Shown: positions 28,858 through 37,083, numbered from the stretch's first letter. The stretch: 43,081 nucleotides of DNA from Rhizobium sp. L43 (GCF_002531725.1 NZ_NWSQ01000039.1:1-43081), one strand, 5' to 3'. Program-made: numbers and translations. The notes: generated by a model from the letters alone, not told the origin.

Positions 28858-29838
28858 ATGGAATATGCGAAATTTGGAAAGACCGGTTTGGAAGTGTCGA
28901 AAATCTGCCTGGGCTGCATGACCTTCGGCGATCCCGGCCGCGGCAATCATGCCTGGAGCCTCAGGGAAGAGGAAAGCCGGGCGATGATCAGGCAGGCGAT
29001 CGACCTCGGCATCAATTTCCTCGACACCGCCAACACCTATTCCAACGGTTCGTCAGAAGAGATCGTCGGCCGCGCCATAAAAGACTTCGCCAAGCGTGAG
29101 GACATCGTGCTGGCGACCAAGGTGTTCAACCGCATGCGGCCGGGTCCGAACGGCGCCGGCCTGTCGCGTAAGGCGATCTTCGACGAGATCGACAACAGTC
29201 TGCGCCGCCTCGGCACCGATTATGTCGACCTCTACCAGATCCACCGTTTCGACTATACGACGCCGATCGAGGAAACGCTGGAGGCGCTGCACGACGTGGT
29301 CAAATCGGGCAAGGCGCGTTATATCGGCGCTTCCTCCATGTATGCTTGGCAGTTCGCCAAGGCGCTCTACGTCTCCAGGCTGAACGGCTGGACCGAATTC
29401 GTCAGCATGCAGGATCACCTGAACCTGCTCTACCGCGAGGAAGAGCGGGAAATGCTGCCGCTCTGCGAGGATCAGAAGATCGCCGTCATCCCCTGGAGCC
29501 CGCTTGCCCGCGGCCGCCTGACCCGCGACTGGGACGAGACGACGGCGCGCAGCGAAACCGACGAATTCGGCAAGACGCTCTACACCCAGTCTATTGATGC
29601 CGACCGCAGGATCGTCGGAGCGGTGGCCGAGATCGCCAAGGCCCGCGGCATCTCCCGCGCCCAGGTCGCAACCGCTTGGATCCTGCAGAAGAGCGCGGTG
29701 ACCGCGCCGATCATCGGCGCGTCCAAACCGAACCACCTTACCGACGCTGTTGCCTCGCTCTCGGTGAAGCTCACCGCCGAGGAAATCGCGGCCCTGGAAG
29801 CACCCTACATCCCGCACGCGATCGCCGGCTTCAAGTAG
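28858..29838 (+). CDS. Aldo/keto reductase
   Basis: A 326-residue NADPH-dependent oxidoreductase of the AKR superfamily with the catalytic tetrad: Asp and Tyr in FLDTANTYSNGSSEEIVG (about 57-74), Lys in IVLATKVF (about 85-92) and His in YQIHRFD (about 127). The opening MEYAKFGKTGLEVSKICLGCMTFGDP is typical of the YajO/YghZ-like group. ATG 28858 fits that start; the frame stays open far upstream, but that part is antisense to the acyl-CoA synthetase gene and not coding. The stop overlaps the convergent tetR gene by 8 bp. Substrate not predictable. Confidence 0.93.
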   Translation: MEYAKFGKTGLEVSKICLGCMTFGDPGRGNHAWSLREEESRAMIRQAIDLGINFLDTANTYSNGSSEEIVGRAIKDFAKREDIVLATKVFNRMRPGPNGAGLSRKAIFDEIDNSLRRLGTDYVDLYQIHRFDYTTPIEETLEALHDVVKSGKARYIGASSMYAWQFAKALYVSRLNGWTEFVSMQDHLNLLYREEEREMLPLCEDQKIAVIPWSPLARGRLTRDWDETTARSETDEFGKTLYTQSIDADRRIVGAVAEIAKARGISRAQVATAWILQKSAVTAPIIGASKPNHLTDAVASLSVKLTAEEIAALEAPYIPHAIAGFK

Positions 29839-30418
29839 TCGCTGGTCGGCTGCCGGGGTCGAGCTGCCGGCGCATCGTCACCAGGAATTGCTCGGCAAGC
29901 GCCCTGTCCTCGACCGCGCGGGCAAGAATGACGGCGCCCATCATCGAGGAGAGCGTCGTTGCGGCATTGGCGCGGCGTTCTTCTTCGGTCTCGCCGGGAA
30001 CGATATCGGCGAGCGTGTCGACCAGCACGGACAGCCCATCGCTGAACACTGCGCGGACCGCGCCGCGGCTGCGGCTCACCTCCTGGATCAACGTTGCGAA
30101 GACGCAGCTGCCGCCCGGATCGTCGACCGTACGCCAGTGGATATAATGGTCGAGAAGCGATTCCAGCGGCCGGTCCGGCGATTCGGCGATATGTTCCTTC
30201 CAGCGCGTTTCGACCCTGTCGATCAGCTTGCGGCTGACCTCCAACGCCAGATCGTCCTTCGAACCGAAATGACCGTAAAAGCCGCCATGCGTCAGCCCCG
30301 CCGCCTTCATGATGTCGGCGACGCCAACGCCATCGAAACCGTTTTCGCGGAAAAGCACGCCGGCAACGCTCAGGATCTTTTCGCGGTTTTCGGCAAATTT
30401 TTCGCGGCTGACCCGCAT
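29831..30418 (-). CDS. TetR/AcrR family transcriptional regulator
   Basis: A 195-residue repressor with the TetR helix-turn-helix at residues about 12-58, including ILSVAGVLFRENGFDGVGVADIMKAAGLTHGGFYGHFGSKDDL, and a C-terminal ligand-binding domain containing LLDHYIHW and GGSCVFATLIQEVS as in YxaF/NemR-like members. ATG 30418 is chosen because GGAG lies 6 bases before it; earlier in-frame ATGs lie in the promoter. It is divergent from an MFS transporter and is likely to repress both genes through the two palindromes between them. The inducer is unknown. Confidence 0.93.
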   Translation of the reverse strand: MRVSREKFAENREKILSVAGVLFRENGFDGVGVADIMKAAGLTHGGFYGHFGSKDDLALEVSRKLIDRVETRWKEHIAESPDRPLESLLDHYIHWRTVDDPGGSCVFATLIQEVSRSRGAVRAVFSDGLSVLVDTLADIVPGETEEERRANAATTLSSMMGAVILARAVEDRALAEQFLVTMRRQLDPGSRPATT

Positions 30419-30447
30419 TGTCATCTCCAGAAATAGTCGCTTGACAA

Positions 30448-30476
30448 AATATATGACGTCCATCATCAATACGCAA
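30448..30476 (-). promoter_or_regulatory. Promoter of the tetR gene
   Basis: On the minus strand TTGCGT (30471-30476) and TATATT (30448-30453) are separated by 17 bases. The first operator candidate (30453-30466) fills the spacer, so binding there would block RNA polymerase, as expected for autoregulation. Confidence 0.6.
30453..30466. promoter_or_regulatory. Operator candidate O1 (imperfect palindrome)
   Basis: ATGACGTCCATCAT is a near copy of the perfect palindrome at 30482, with two mismatched pairs against its own reverse complement. It lies between the -35 and -10 of the tetR promoter. Centre-to-centre distance to O2 is 29 bases. Confidence 0.55.
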
Positions 30477-30481
30477 GAAAT

Positions 30482-30495
30482 ATGATGGCCATCAT
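30482..30495. promoter_or_regulatory. Operator candidate O2 (perfect palindrome)
   Basis: ATGATGGCCATCAT is identical to its own reverse complement. It lies just upstream of the tetR -35 and about 50 bases before the MFS start codon, where it could control the rightward promoter. Half-site ATGATG is shared with O1. Confidence 0.65.
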
Positions 30496-30546
30496 GTAAA
30501 CTGGTCCTGTATCTTCCCCAATCTGAATTCGAACGGAATCTTGCCC

Positions 30547-31842
30547 ATGGTTTCCACAGCCCTCGCCTCCACCCTTGCCCGGCGCAATATCCATTACGGC
30601 TGGGTCGTCGTTGCCGCCACCTTCCTCACCATGCTGGTCACCGCCGGCGCCATGGGCGCACCCGGCGTGCTCATCAAGCCGCTGCAGGATGAGTTCGGCT
30701 GGGAGACGTCGCAGATTTCCTCGGCGCTGGCGATCCGCCTGATCCTGTTCGGCTTCATGGGACCGTTCGCCGCCGCCTTCATGAATTATTACGGCGTGCG
30801 CAAGGTCATCGTCTTCGCGCTGGCGCTGATCGGCGCCGGCTTTATCGGCTCGCTGTTCATGACGACGCTATGGCAGCTGCTGCTGCTCTGGGGCATCGTC
30901 GTCGGCTTCGGCACCGGCCTGACGGCCATGGTGCTCGCCGCGACGGTCTCCTCACGCTGGTTTACCAAGCATCGCGGTCTGGTCGTCGGCATGCTTTCGG
31001 CAAGCTCGGCCACCGGCCAGCTCGTCTTTCTGCCGCTGATGGCCGAGCTGACGGAACGCTATGGCTGGCGCTCGACGGTGTTTTTCGTCTGCGCCATGAT
31101 CATGGTCGCAGCCCTTGCCGTGCTCGCCTTCATGCGCGACCGCCCGGCCGACCTCAACCTGCCGGCTCTCGGCGAAACGCAGGTGACGCCGCCGCCGGCA
31201 AGCACCTCGCTTGGCGTCGCGCTGATGACGCCGATCACCGTGCTTAAGGAAATTTCGAAGACCTCGACCTTCTGGATCCTCTTTGCCACCTTCTTCATCT
31301 GCGGGCTCAGCACCAACGGCCTGATCCAGACCCATTTCGTCACCCTATGCGGCGATTTCGGCATCGTGCCGGTGGCTGCCGCCAGCGTGCTCGCCGTCAT
31401 GGGCATCTTCGATTTCTTCGGCACCATCGGCTCCGGCTGGCTGTCCGACCGCTTCGACAATCGCTGGCTGCTCTTCTGGTATTACGGCCTGCGCGGCCTG
31501 TCGCTGCTCTACCTGCCCTTCAGCGATTTCAGCTTTTACGGCCTTTCGATCTTTGCCGTTTTCTACGGCCTCGACTGGATTGCCACCGTGCCGCCGACCG
31601 TCAAGATCGCCGCCGACCGCTTCGGCCGTGAAAAGGTCGGCCTCGTCTTCGGCTGGGTCTTTGCCGGTCACCAGCTGGGAGCCGCCACCGCCGCCTATGG
31701 CGCCGGCCTCTCGCGCACCGAGCTTTCGAGCTACCTGCCCGCCTTCTTCGTCGCCGGCGCCTTCTGCCTGCTGGCCTCGATCCTGGCAATCACGCTGAAG
31801 AAGTCCGGGGTAAGCAGCCCGGCGCCCGCCGCCGCCCATTGA
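30547..31842 (+). CDS. Major facilitator superfamily transporter
   Basis: A 431-residue integral membrane protein with 12 predicted transmembrane segments in two halves and a central loop (about residues 190-225) rich in Pro. Early FGWETSQISSALAIRLILFGFMGPFAAAFMNYYGVRKVI and GFGTGLTAMVLAATVSSRWFTKHRGLVVGMLSASSATGQ (each only part of the run) are typical of the oxalate/formate and monocarboxylate antiporter-like MFS group. ATG at 30547 is preferred over TTG at 30541. Divergent from tetR, so probably induced when the repressor binds its ligand, which may be the transported compound. Substrate unknown. Confidence 0.92.
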   Translation: MVSTALASTLARRNIHYGWVVVAATFLTMLVTAGAMGAPGVLIKPLQDEFGWETSQISSALAIRLILFGFMGPFAAAFMNYYGVRKVIVFALALIGAGFIGSLFMTTLWQLLLLWGIVVGFGTGLTAMVLAATVSSRWFTKHRGLVVGMLSASSATGQLVFLPLMAELTERYGWRSTVFFVCAMIMVAALAVLAFMRDRPADLNLPALGETQVTPPPASTSLGVALMTPITVLKEISKTSTFWILFATFFICGLSTNGLIQTHFVTLCGDFGIVPVAAASVLAVMGIFDFFGTIGSGWLSDRFDNRWLLFWYYGLRGLSLLYLPFSDFSFYGLSIFAVFYGLDWIATVPPTVKIAADRFGREKVGLVFGWVFAGHQLGAATAAYGAGLSRTELSSYLPAFFVAGAFCLLASILAITLKKSGVSSPAPAAAH

Positions 31843-31855
31843 TATCAGACATGAT

Positions 31856-31876
31856 CCGGCCTCGAAACGAGGCCGG
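31856..31876 (+). terminator. Hairpin after the MFS gene
   Basis: A perfect 9-bp stem (CCGGCCTCG at 31856-31864, CGAGGCCGG at 31868-31876) with an AAA loop, beginning 13 bases after the MFS stop codon. The following sequence GTCTCTCC has only a weak T tract. Confidence 0.65.
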
Positions 31877-31966
31877 GTCTCTCCACCGGATCAGTCCTAT
31901 AACTTCGCCCAACCGTCTTGCGCGCGCGGGCGCTCGCATGTTAGACAGCCGCCCGGTCCGTATCCG

Positions 31967-32053
31967 TTGCCCCATTGGCGGAATTGGTAGACGCGCTCGA
32001 CTCAAAATCGAGTTTCGAAAGAAGTGCTGGTTCGACCCCGGCATGGGGCACCA
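31967..32053 (+). tRNA. tRNA-Leu (anticodon CAA)
   Basis: An 87-base class II tRNA. Acceptor arms GCCCCAT (31967-31973) and ATGGGGC (32043-32049) pair perfectly and are followed by encoded ACCA. The D arm GGCGGAATTGGTAGACGCG is leucine-type. The anticodon stem CTCGA/TCGAG encloses CTCAAAA, giving anticodon CAA at 32003-32005, which reads UUG. A variable arm and a T arm with GGTTCGACCCC follow. Confidence 0.96.
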
Positions 32054-32152
32054 GCCTTCGCTCTGCGAGCTCGGCTCGGCAGGCCGAAGAGAGCAGCTAA
32101 GCGGAGGCGGTAATGCTCGGTTAGCTGCCATCATCTTCGCATGCAGGTGAAA

Positions 32153-32440
32153 CTACTTATTCTTCAACAGCCACATCTTGCCGGCCATGGTGATGCCGTA
32201 GACGTCTTTTGAGACGTCGTCATCCAGGTGCCGCCGCTCGAGGAAACCCGGCTCCTTCAACTCGCCCAGCGTCTTGGCAGTGACTGATTTAATTTTCTGC
32301 GGCCGCTCTTTCCAACGGTCGGTTTTTGCGTAAGTCACTGTGGCGTTCTGGTGCGTCCATTTATTGGCCGGCTGAGGATAGAGGTCTCCATCCCTGGCGA
32401 GTTTGAGGGCGGCAATCTGGGACGGTGTAAGCTCAATCAT
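32153..32440 (-). CDS. Small hypothetical protein beside tRNA-Leu
   Basis: A 95-residue basic protein starting MIELTPSQIAALKLARDGDLY. I do not recognise a named family. The start with a helix (TPSQIAALKLARDG), a middle Lys-rich segment and the end YGITMAGKMWLLKNK resemble the layout of a small winged-helix protein, where ITxAGxxWL is often the wing region; this is tentative. ATG at 32440 has AGGA about 8 bases upstream. Its base composition is lower in GC and its Lys/Asn/Thr content higher than neighbours, which together with the tRNA position suggests acquired DNA. No integrase is visible. Confidence 0.7.
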   Translation of the reverse strand: MIELTPSQIAALKLARDGDLYPQPANKWTHQNATVTYAKTDRWKERPQKIKSVTAKTLGELKEPGFLERRHLDDDVSKDVYGITMAGKMWLLKNK

Positions 32441-32556
32441 AGTGATAATCCTGTGCGGGAGGTGTTTGCGCCAGGAGCGCGCATGTACCAAAGGCGTGCT
32501 CATAACACCGACGGACCACTTCCACCACCCATTCAGATCGTCCTGCCACGAAAGGC

Positions 32557-32586
32557 GAAAACCCGGCTCGTGGAACCGGGCTTCGT
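32557..32586 (-). terminator. Possible terminator after the small exported protein gene
   Basis: On the minus strand AAGCCCGG and CCGGGTT can pair with one bulge around a loop of about 9 bases, followed by TTCGCCTTTC. It lies about 20 bases after the stop codon of the gene ending at 32605. The stem is imperfect. Confidence 0.4.
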
Positions 32587-32604
32587 CCTTGTCGCATATT
32601 GCAG

Positions 32605-32889
32605 TTAATAGCAGCGTCGAACCGTCTTGGTGACCTCGCCTTCATCGGTCTGGCGGGTGACGCTTCTGGTTTCGCAGCCATTGTCGCGATAGCGGCGGTG
32701 CTCACGTTCGCGCACCGCACCGAAAGTGACGCCACGCTCGCTGATGGTGATGCCGGGTCTTACCCGCTCATGACGATAGCCGTCGTCATAGGAACGTTCC
32801 CTGACATAGACGCTGTCGGCGAGAACAGGCGCTGCAAACGAGCAGGCGGCAAGGGCCGCCACAGTACAGTTCAGGATGATCTTCCGCAT
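32605..32889 (-). CDS. Small exported hypothetical protein
   Basis: A 94-residue protein with a clear Sec signal peptide (MRKIILNCTVAALAACSFAAPVLA, shown here in part: basic start, hydrophobic core, cut after VLA at about residue 24). The mature part is short, very Arg/Glu-rich (YVRERSYDDGYRHERVRPG), and has two Cys (in GCETR and RRCY) that could form a disulfide in the periplasm. No known domain recognised. ATG at 32889 has AAAGGAG upstream. Likely its own transcription unit, divergent from the antiporter gene. Confidence 0.75.
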   Translation of the reverse strand: MRKIILNCTVAALAACSFAAPVLADSVYVRERSYDDGYRHERVRPGITISERGVTFGAVREREHRRYRDNGCETRSVTRQTDEGEVTKTVRRCY

Positions 32890-33097
32890 GTCGTTTCTCC
32901 TTTTTTGATGAAAGGGCAACGAGGTAGGATCCAACTGGTTCCGACATCGGTGACGGCCCAACGGTGCCGCGGACGACGATAGACGTCTGCGCCCGACCGC
33001 CCGGGACTGAGAACGAAGGCCTCGCAACGCAAATCACCTGTTTAATTTTGCTTGCGCTTCGTCCAAAGTGGCCGCCGCTACACAAGAGAGGGCGGAC

Positions 33098-34846
33098 GTG
33101 CATCAGGAAGTAGGACTCATCGCGACGGTTGCCGTCAGTTTTGTTTTCGCCGCGATCCTGGGCTACGGCGCCGATCGGCTCCGGCTGCCGCCGCTCGTCG
33201 GCTACCTGATGGCCGGCATCCTGATGGGGCCGTTCACCCCCGGCTTCGTCGCCGACACCGCCCTTGCCGGCCAGCTCGCCGAAATGGGCGTCATCCTTCT
33301 GATGTTCGGCGTCGGCCTGCATTTTTCCGCCTCCGACCTGCTCGCCGTGCGCGGTATCGCCGTGCCTGGCGCGATCGGGCGGATCATTCTCGCCACCCTG
33401 CTCGGCGTCGGCCTTTGCCAACTCTGGGGCTGGAGCCTCGGCGCCGGCATCGTCCTCGGCCTCAGCCTGTCGGTGGCGAGCACCGTCGTTCTCCTGAAGG
33501 CGCTGGAGGAGCGCAATCTCGTCAACGCGCCAAGCGGACGCGTCGCCGTCGGCTGGCTGATCGTCGAGGATCTGGTGATGGTGCTGGCGCTGGTGCTGCT
33601 GCCGGCGCTCGCAGAGCTTCTGGGTGGCAACGCCGCCGATACGACCAACCACGGCCTCGGCGAGTTGCCGCTGGTGCTGACGATCGGCCTGACGCTGTTG
33701 AAGGTGGCGGCCTTCGCCGCCATGGCGATCTTCCTCGGCCCTCGCATCGTGCCCTGGCTGTTGACGATGATCGCCCGCACCGGCTCGCGTGAACTCTTCA
33801 CGCTGACGGTCCTGGCGATCGCCCTCGGCATCGCCTTCGGCTCGGCGGCGATCTTCGGCGTTTCCTTTGCGCTCGGCGCATTTTTTGCCGGCGTCGTCAT
33901 GAGCGAATCCCAGCTCAGCCACAGGGCGGCCGCCGATTCGCTGCCGCTGCAGAATGCCTTCTCCGTGCTGTTCTTCGTCTCCGTCGGCATGCTCTTCGAC
34001 CCCTCGATCCTGGTGCGCCAGCCGCTGGCCGTGATCGGTGCGCTGGCGCTCGTCATCCTCGGCAAGGGCATCATCACCTTCCTGATCGTCATCCTGCTCA
34101 GATATCCGATCGGCCTGGGGCTGACATTGGCCGGCGGCCTCGCCCAGATCGGCGAATTTTCCTTCATCCTCGCCGGTCTCGGCGTGTCGCTCGGGCTTCT
34201 GCCGCATGAGGGTCAGGATCTGATCCTGGCCGCCGCAATCCTGTCGATCACACTCAACCCGATCGTGATCCTGGCGACCGACGGACTGAAGAAATATGCC
34301 CATTCGACATGGCCCTCCCTTTGGGAGAATTACGGCCGAAAGAGGCAGAAGATGCTCGGCAAGGAACTGGAAAAGATCAGGGCGCTCGGCGAGGAGCGCG
34401 AACGCCAGCATCAACTGAAGATGCAGCAGCTGATCGAAACTTTCCCGTTGTTCTCCGAGGTCGACGAGGACGCGCAGGAGGAGCTGCTGCTGCTCTTCAA
34501 GGCGAAGTCCGCTCCACCCGGCGAACGCGTCATCCGCCGCGGCGACCGTGGCGACGGCATGTATTTCATCTCTTCGGGGGCGGTGGAAGTCCGGCTTGCC
34601 AGCGGCGCGATTCGCCTGGAACCGGGCGCCTTCTTCGGCGAAATGGCGCTTCTCACCGGCGGACGGCGCACCGCCGACGTCATCGCCGTCGACTTCTGCC
34701 AGTTCGAGGTGCTCGAGCGGCGCGACTTCAACATGTTCATGGCGCGTCATCCCAATCTGCGCGCCGCCGTCAGCGAGATGGCTCAGAAGCGCACGGAGAT
34801 GAACGTCCTGCGGCAGCAGTGGGAAAAGTCGATGGACCTGTCGTGA
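33098..34846 (+). CDS. YbaL/Kef-type cation:proton antiporter with C-terminal cyclic-nucleotide-binding domain
   Basis: A 582-residue CPA2 family transporter. Residues 1-390 form the Na+/H+ exchanger domain with 12-13 membrane segments; the blocks RLPPLVGYLMAGILMGPFTPGF and GVILLMFGVGLHFSASDLLAV match E. coli YbaL closely. YbaL itself ends in a TrkA-N (RCK) domain; here residues about 455-570 instead form a cNMP-binding domain with the phosphate-binding signature FGEMALLTGGRRTADV. GTG at 33098 is chosen because the resulting start (M)HQEVGLIATVAV aligns with YbaL; the frame extends to 33068. Probable role: potassium or sodium/proton exchange gated by a cytosolic ligand. Confidence 0.9.
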   Translation: MHQEVGLIATVAVSFVFAAILGYGADRLRLPPLVGYLMAGILMGPFTPGFVADTALAGQLAEMGVILLMFGVGLHFSASDLLAVRGIAVPGAIGRIILATLLGVGLCQLWGWSLGAGIVLGLSLSVASTVVLLKALEERNLVNAPSGRVAVGWLIVEDLVMVLALVLLPALAELLGGNAADTTNHGLGELPLVLTIGLTLLKVAAFAAMAIFLGPRIVPWLLTMIARTGSRELFTLTVLAIALGIAFGSAAIFGVSFALGAFFAGVVMSESQLSHRAAADSLPLQNAFSVLFFVSVGMLFDPSILVRQPLAVIGALALVILGKGIITFLIVILLRYPIGLGLTLAGGLAQIGEFSFILAGLGVSLGLLPHEGQDLILAAAILSITLNPIVILATDGLKKYAHSTWPSLWENYGRKRQKMLGKELEKIRALGEERERQHQLKMQQLIETFPLFSEVDEDAQEELLLLFKAKSAPPGERVIRRGDRGDGMYFISSGAVEVRLASGAIRLEPGAFFGEMALLTGGRRTADVIAVDFCQFEVLERRDFNMFMARHPNLRAAVSEMAQKRTEMNVLRQQWEKSMDLS

Positions 34847-34903
34847 AACGCAAACCGCAGTGGGGATGAAATCCCAGATGCGAATACACCGCTTACGAAA
34901 GTT

Positions 34904-35188
34904 TCAGCCCGCCGGCCAATAGCCATCGGAGCGGAAATCCTCGGGGATCGGGTCGAGCCGCGACAAGGCTTCGGCTGCGAAATCGATCTGCAGCGACAGG
35001 TGTTTGAGCGCCGCCAGCATCGGCATGCCGGTCGCAAATTCGCGAACACGCGACAGATGATAGCCGCTTTCGCTGAGCCGCCGCGCCGCCTCCCGACGCA
35101 CATCGTCCCGGCTCGGACTGCCGCCCTCTTCGGCCTTTACATTCATTTGCACGGCCCGCCCAAGGCCGCCTTCGATCACTTTGAACAT
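34904..35188 (-). CDS. Conserved hypothetical protein
   Basis: A 94-residue soluble protein starting MFKVIEGGLGRAVQMNVK, with an amphipathic middle (DDVRREAARRLSESGYHLSRVREFATG) and the end LSRLDPIPEDFRSDGYWPAG. It has no membrane segment or signal peptide. I do not recognise a domain; the sequence reads like a rhizobial lineage-specific gene. ATG at 35188 follows an AGGG-type site about 12 bases upstream, and in-frame sequence extends to 35320 without a better start. Convergent with the antiporter gene, divergent from the DedA-type gene. Confidence 0.65.
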   Translation of the reverse strand: MFKVIEGGLGRAVQMNVKAEEGGSPSRDDVRREAARRLSESGYHLSRVREFATGMPMLAALKHLSLQIDFAAEALSRLDPIPEDFRSDGYWPAG

Positions 35189-35387
35189 TCTTTTGCCACC
35201 CTGCACATCGATCAGAAAGCTTGCTGCAGAATGGCCGATTCGCAATCCCGTGAAATCTTGGGAGAGGCGTCGACGCCCCGCATCACGAAAATTTTTGGAT
35301 GGCGGTGGCATGAAGGACACGGGCGAGCATTTACAGCGCCGCGCACGACCCCTAAAGCTTTTTGCACTGCAACAGGAAGGAAACGGA

Positions 35388-35978
35388 ATGCTCCGCAGAC
35401 TTTACGACTGGACCATGTCTTTGGCCTCGCGCAAATCGGCCGAAGTCTGGCTCGCCGTCATCGCCTTCGTCGAAAGCTCCGTCTTTCTCGTCCCCGCCGA
35501 TGTGCTCTTCCTGCCGATGGCGCTTGCCAAGCCGGAACGCACCTATCGTTATGCCCTGATTGCCACCGCCGCCTCCGTGCTCGGCGGCATCGCCGGCTGG
35601 GCGCTCGGCTTTTATGCCTATGAGACGGTGGCGCGGCCGGTTCTCGAATTCTACGGCAAGCTCGAAGCCTTCGAGCAGATGAAGGCCTATGTCACCTACG
35701 AGACGATCCTGCTGCTGCTCGTCACCTCAGGTCTCGCACATCTGCCCCCGATCAAAATCGTCACGATCCTGTCCGGCGTCATCCACGTCAATCTGGGTCT
35801 TTTCATTGTTTCGGCGATCGTTGCGCGTGGCGCGCGTTTCCTCTTCCTTGCTTGGCTGCTGCGCCGCTACGGCGAGCCGATCCGGGATTTCATCGAGAAG
35901 CGCCTCGGCCAGATCGTCGGCATCGGTGCCGGTGCCGTGATCGTGCTATACGTCGGCTACCGCTCTTTCGCTCATTAG
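35388..35978 (+). CDS. DedA/YqaA family inner membrane protein
   Basis: A 196-residue membrane protein of the SNARE-associated/VTT (DedA) group with about 4-5 hydrophobic segments. VESSVFLVPADVLFLPMALAKP (in part) and the late block GVIHVNLGLFIVSAIVARGARF with conserved Gly and Arg fit the YqaA-like branch. DedA proteins affect membrane homeostasis, and recent work links the superfamily to lipid carrier transport; the role of this branch is unclear. ATG 35388 is chosen because AGGAAGG (35374-35380) precedes it; an ATG at 35310 lacks such a site. It is followed by the DsbB-like gene 22 bp on, so the two are probably co-transcribed. Confidence 0.88.
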   Translation: MLRRLYDWTMSLASRKSAEVWLAVIAFVESSVFLVPADVLFLPMALAKPERTYRYALIATAASVLGGIAGWALGFYAYETVARPVLEFYGKLEAFEQMKAYVTYETILLLLVTSGLAHLPPIKIVTILSGVIHVNLGLFIVSAIVARGARFLFLAWLLRRYGEPIRDFIEKRLGQIVGIGAGAVIVLYVGYRSFAH

Positions 35979-36000
35979 GCCCCACTTGCGGAGTTCTGCC

Positions 36001-36516
36001 ATGACTGCCACTTCTTCTCCGCTCGCCCGCCCCGGCTTCGTCTATTCCCTGTTGCTCGCGGTCGGCATGGCGGCAGCAGTCGGCACGGCGCTCGGCTTCC
36101 AATATATCGGTGGCTATATTCCCTGCGCGCTCTGCCTGCTGCAGCGCCAGCCTTATTATTACGCCATCCCGATCGCCATCCTCGCCGCCATCTCCGAACT
36201 CGTCGGCCTGCCGAACTGGATCACCCGCGCGCTCATTCTCGCCGCCGGCATCCTGATGCTGGTCACAGCAGGCATGGGCGTCTACCACGCCGGCGTCGAA
36301 TGGCATTTCTGGCCGGGGCCGGCCACCTGCTCGACGACGGCAAACAGCATGACGAGCAATGCCGGCGACCTGCTCACCGAGCTCAATACGATCAAAGGCC
36401 CGTCCTGCACCGATGCGGCGCTGAGGGTCCTCGGCCTGTCTTTTGCAGGCTGGAACGTGATTGCCGGAATTCTGCTCGCAGCCTTTGCCTTCCTCGGCGT
36501 TCGCAAGGCTGCGTAA
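36001..36516 (+). CDS. DsbB family disulfide bond formation protein
   Basis: A 171-residue membrane protein with four predicted transmembrane helices. The first periplasmic loop carries CALC in GGYIPCALCLLQRQPYYYAIP, matching the DsbB CxxC followed by QR. The second loop has the Cys pair (ATCS and GPSC) that exchanges with DsbA. DsbB reoxidises DsbA and passes electrons to quinone. It follows the DedA-type gene by 22 bp and is convergent with the HNH gene, 9 bp away. All four functional cysteines are present. Confidence 0.92.
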   Translation: MTATSSPLARPGFVYSLLLAVGMAAAVGTALGFQYIGGYIPCALCLLQRQPYYYAIPIAILAAISELVGLPNWITRALILAAGILMLVTAGMGVYHAGVEWHFWPGPATCSTTANSMTSNAGDLLTELNTIKGPSCTDAALRVLGLSFAGWNVIAGILLAAFAFLGVRKAA

Positions 36517-36525
36517 GCAATTCGA

Positions 36526-37083
36526 TCAAGGCTGCAGTTCGGTATCCCAATAGAGATAGTCGAGCCAGCTATCATGCAGATAGTTCGGCGGGAACAGCCG
36601 GCCGTTATTGTGCAGATCCTGCACCGTCGGCTGATAGGGCTTCTGCGACGGAAACATGCTTGCCTGCTTGGGAAGCTTGCTGCCCTTGCGCAGATTGCAG
36701 GGCGAACAGGCTGCCACGACATTCTCCCAGGTCGTCTCGCCGCCATGGGCGCGCGGGATGACATGGTCGAAGGTCAGGTCGTCATGGGCGCCGCAATACT
36801 GGCATTCGAACCGGTCGCGCAGGAAGACGTTGAACCGGGTGAAAGCAGGATTGCGGGACGGCTGAACGTAAGTCTTCAGGCACACGACACTCGGAAGCCG
36901 CATCGAGAAACTCGGTGAGGAAACCGAATGTTCATATTCTGCGATGATGTTCACACGGTCGAGAAATACCGCCTTGATCGCGTCCTGCCAGGACCACAGC
37001 GACAAGGGGTAATAACTCAGCGGCCGGTAGTCAGCGTTCAGAACGAGCGCTGGCAGGGCCTGGGGGGAGACTGCAATCGTCAA
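36526..37083 (-). CDS. HNH endonuclease family protein
   Basis: A 185-residue protein with an HNH_5-type domain in the C-terminal half: CQYCG (about 98-102), then DHVIPRAHGGETTWENVVAAC and SPCN, containing the His of the DHV motif, the Asn and the two zinc CxxC pairs. The N-terminal LVLNADYRPLSYYPLSLWSWQDAIKAV is the usual start of this widespread bacterial group. The natural substrate is unknown; such genes are chromosomal and not tied to a restriction system. TTG at 37083 is chosen because AGGAGAG lies 4-10 bases upstream; earlier in-frame codons have no such site. Confidence 0.9.
   Translation of the reverse strand: MTIAVSPQALPALVLNADYRPLSYYPLSLWSWQDAIKAVFLDRVNIIAEYEHSVSSPSFSMRLPSVVCLKTYVQPSRNPAFTRFNVFLRDRFECQYCGAHDDLTFDHVIPRAHGGETTWENVVAACSPCNLRKGSKLPKQASMFPSQKPYQPTVQDLHNNGRLFPPNYLHDSWLDYLYWDTELQP

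Noticed and set aside
31967..33050. A tRNA-linked genomic island
   Set aside because: No integrase, no clear duplicate of the tRNA 3' end, and only one gene of odd composition; at most a remnant.
32786..34750. A long open frame antisense to the antiporter gene, rich in His/Gln/Asp/Glu
   Set aside because: The repetitive charged composition arises from reversed hydrophobic codons; no domain or start signal.
36526..37083. The HNH gene as part of a restriction or phage defence system
   Set aside because: No methylase or partner nearby; it belongs to a widespread chromosomal HNH group.
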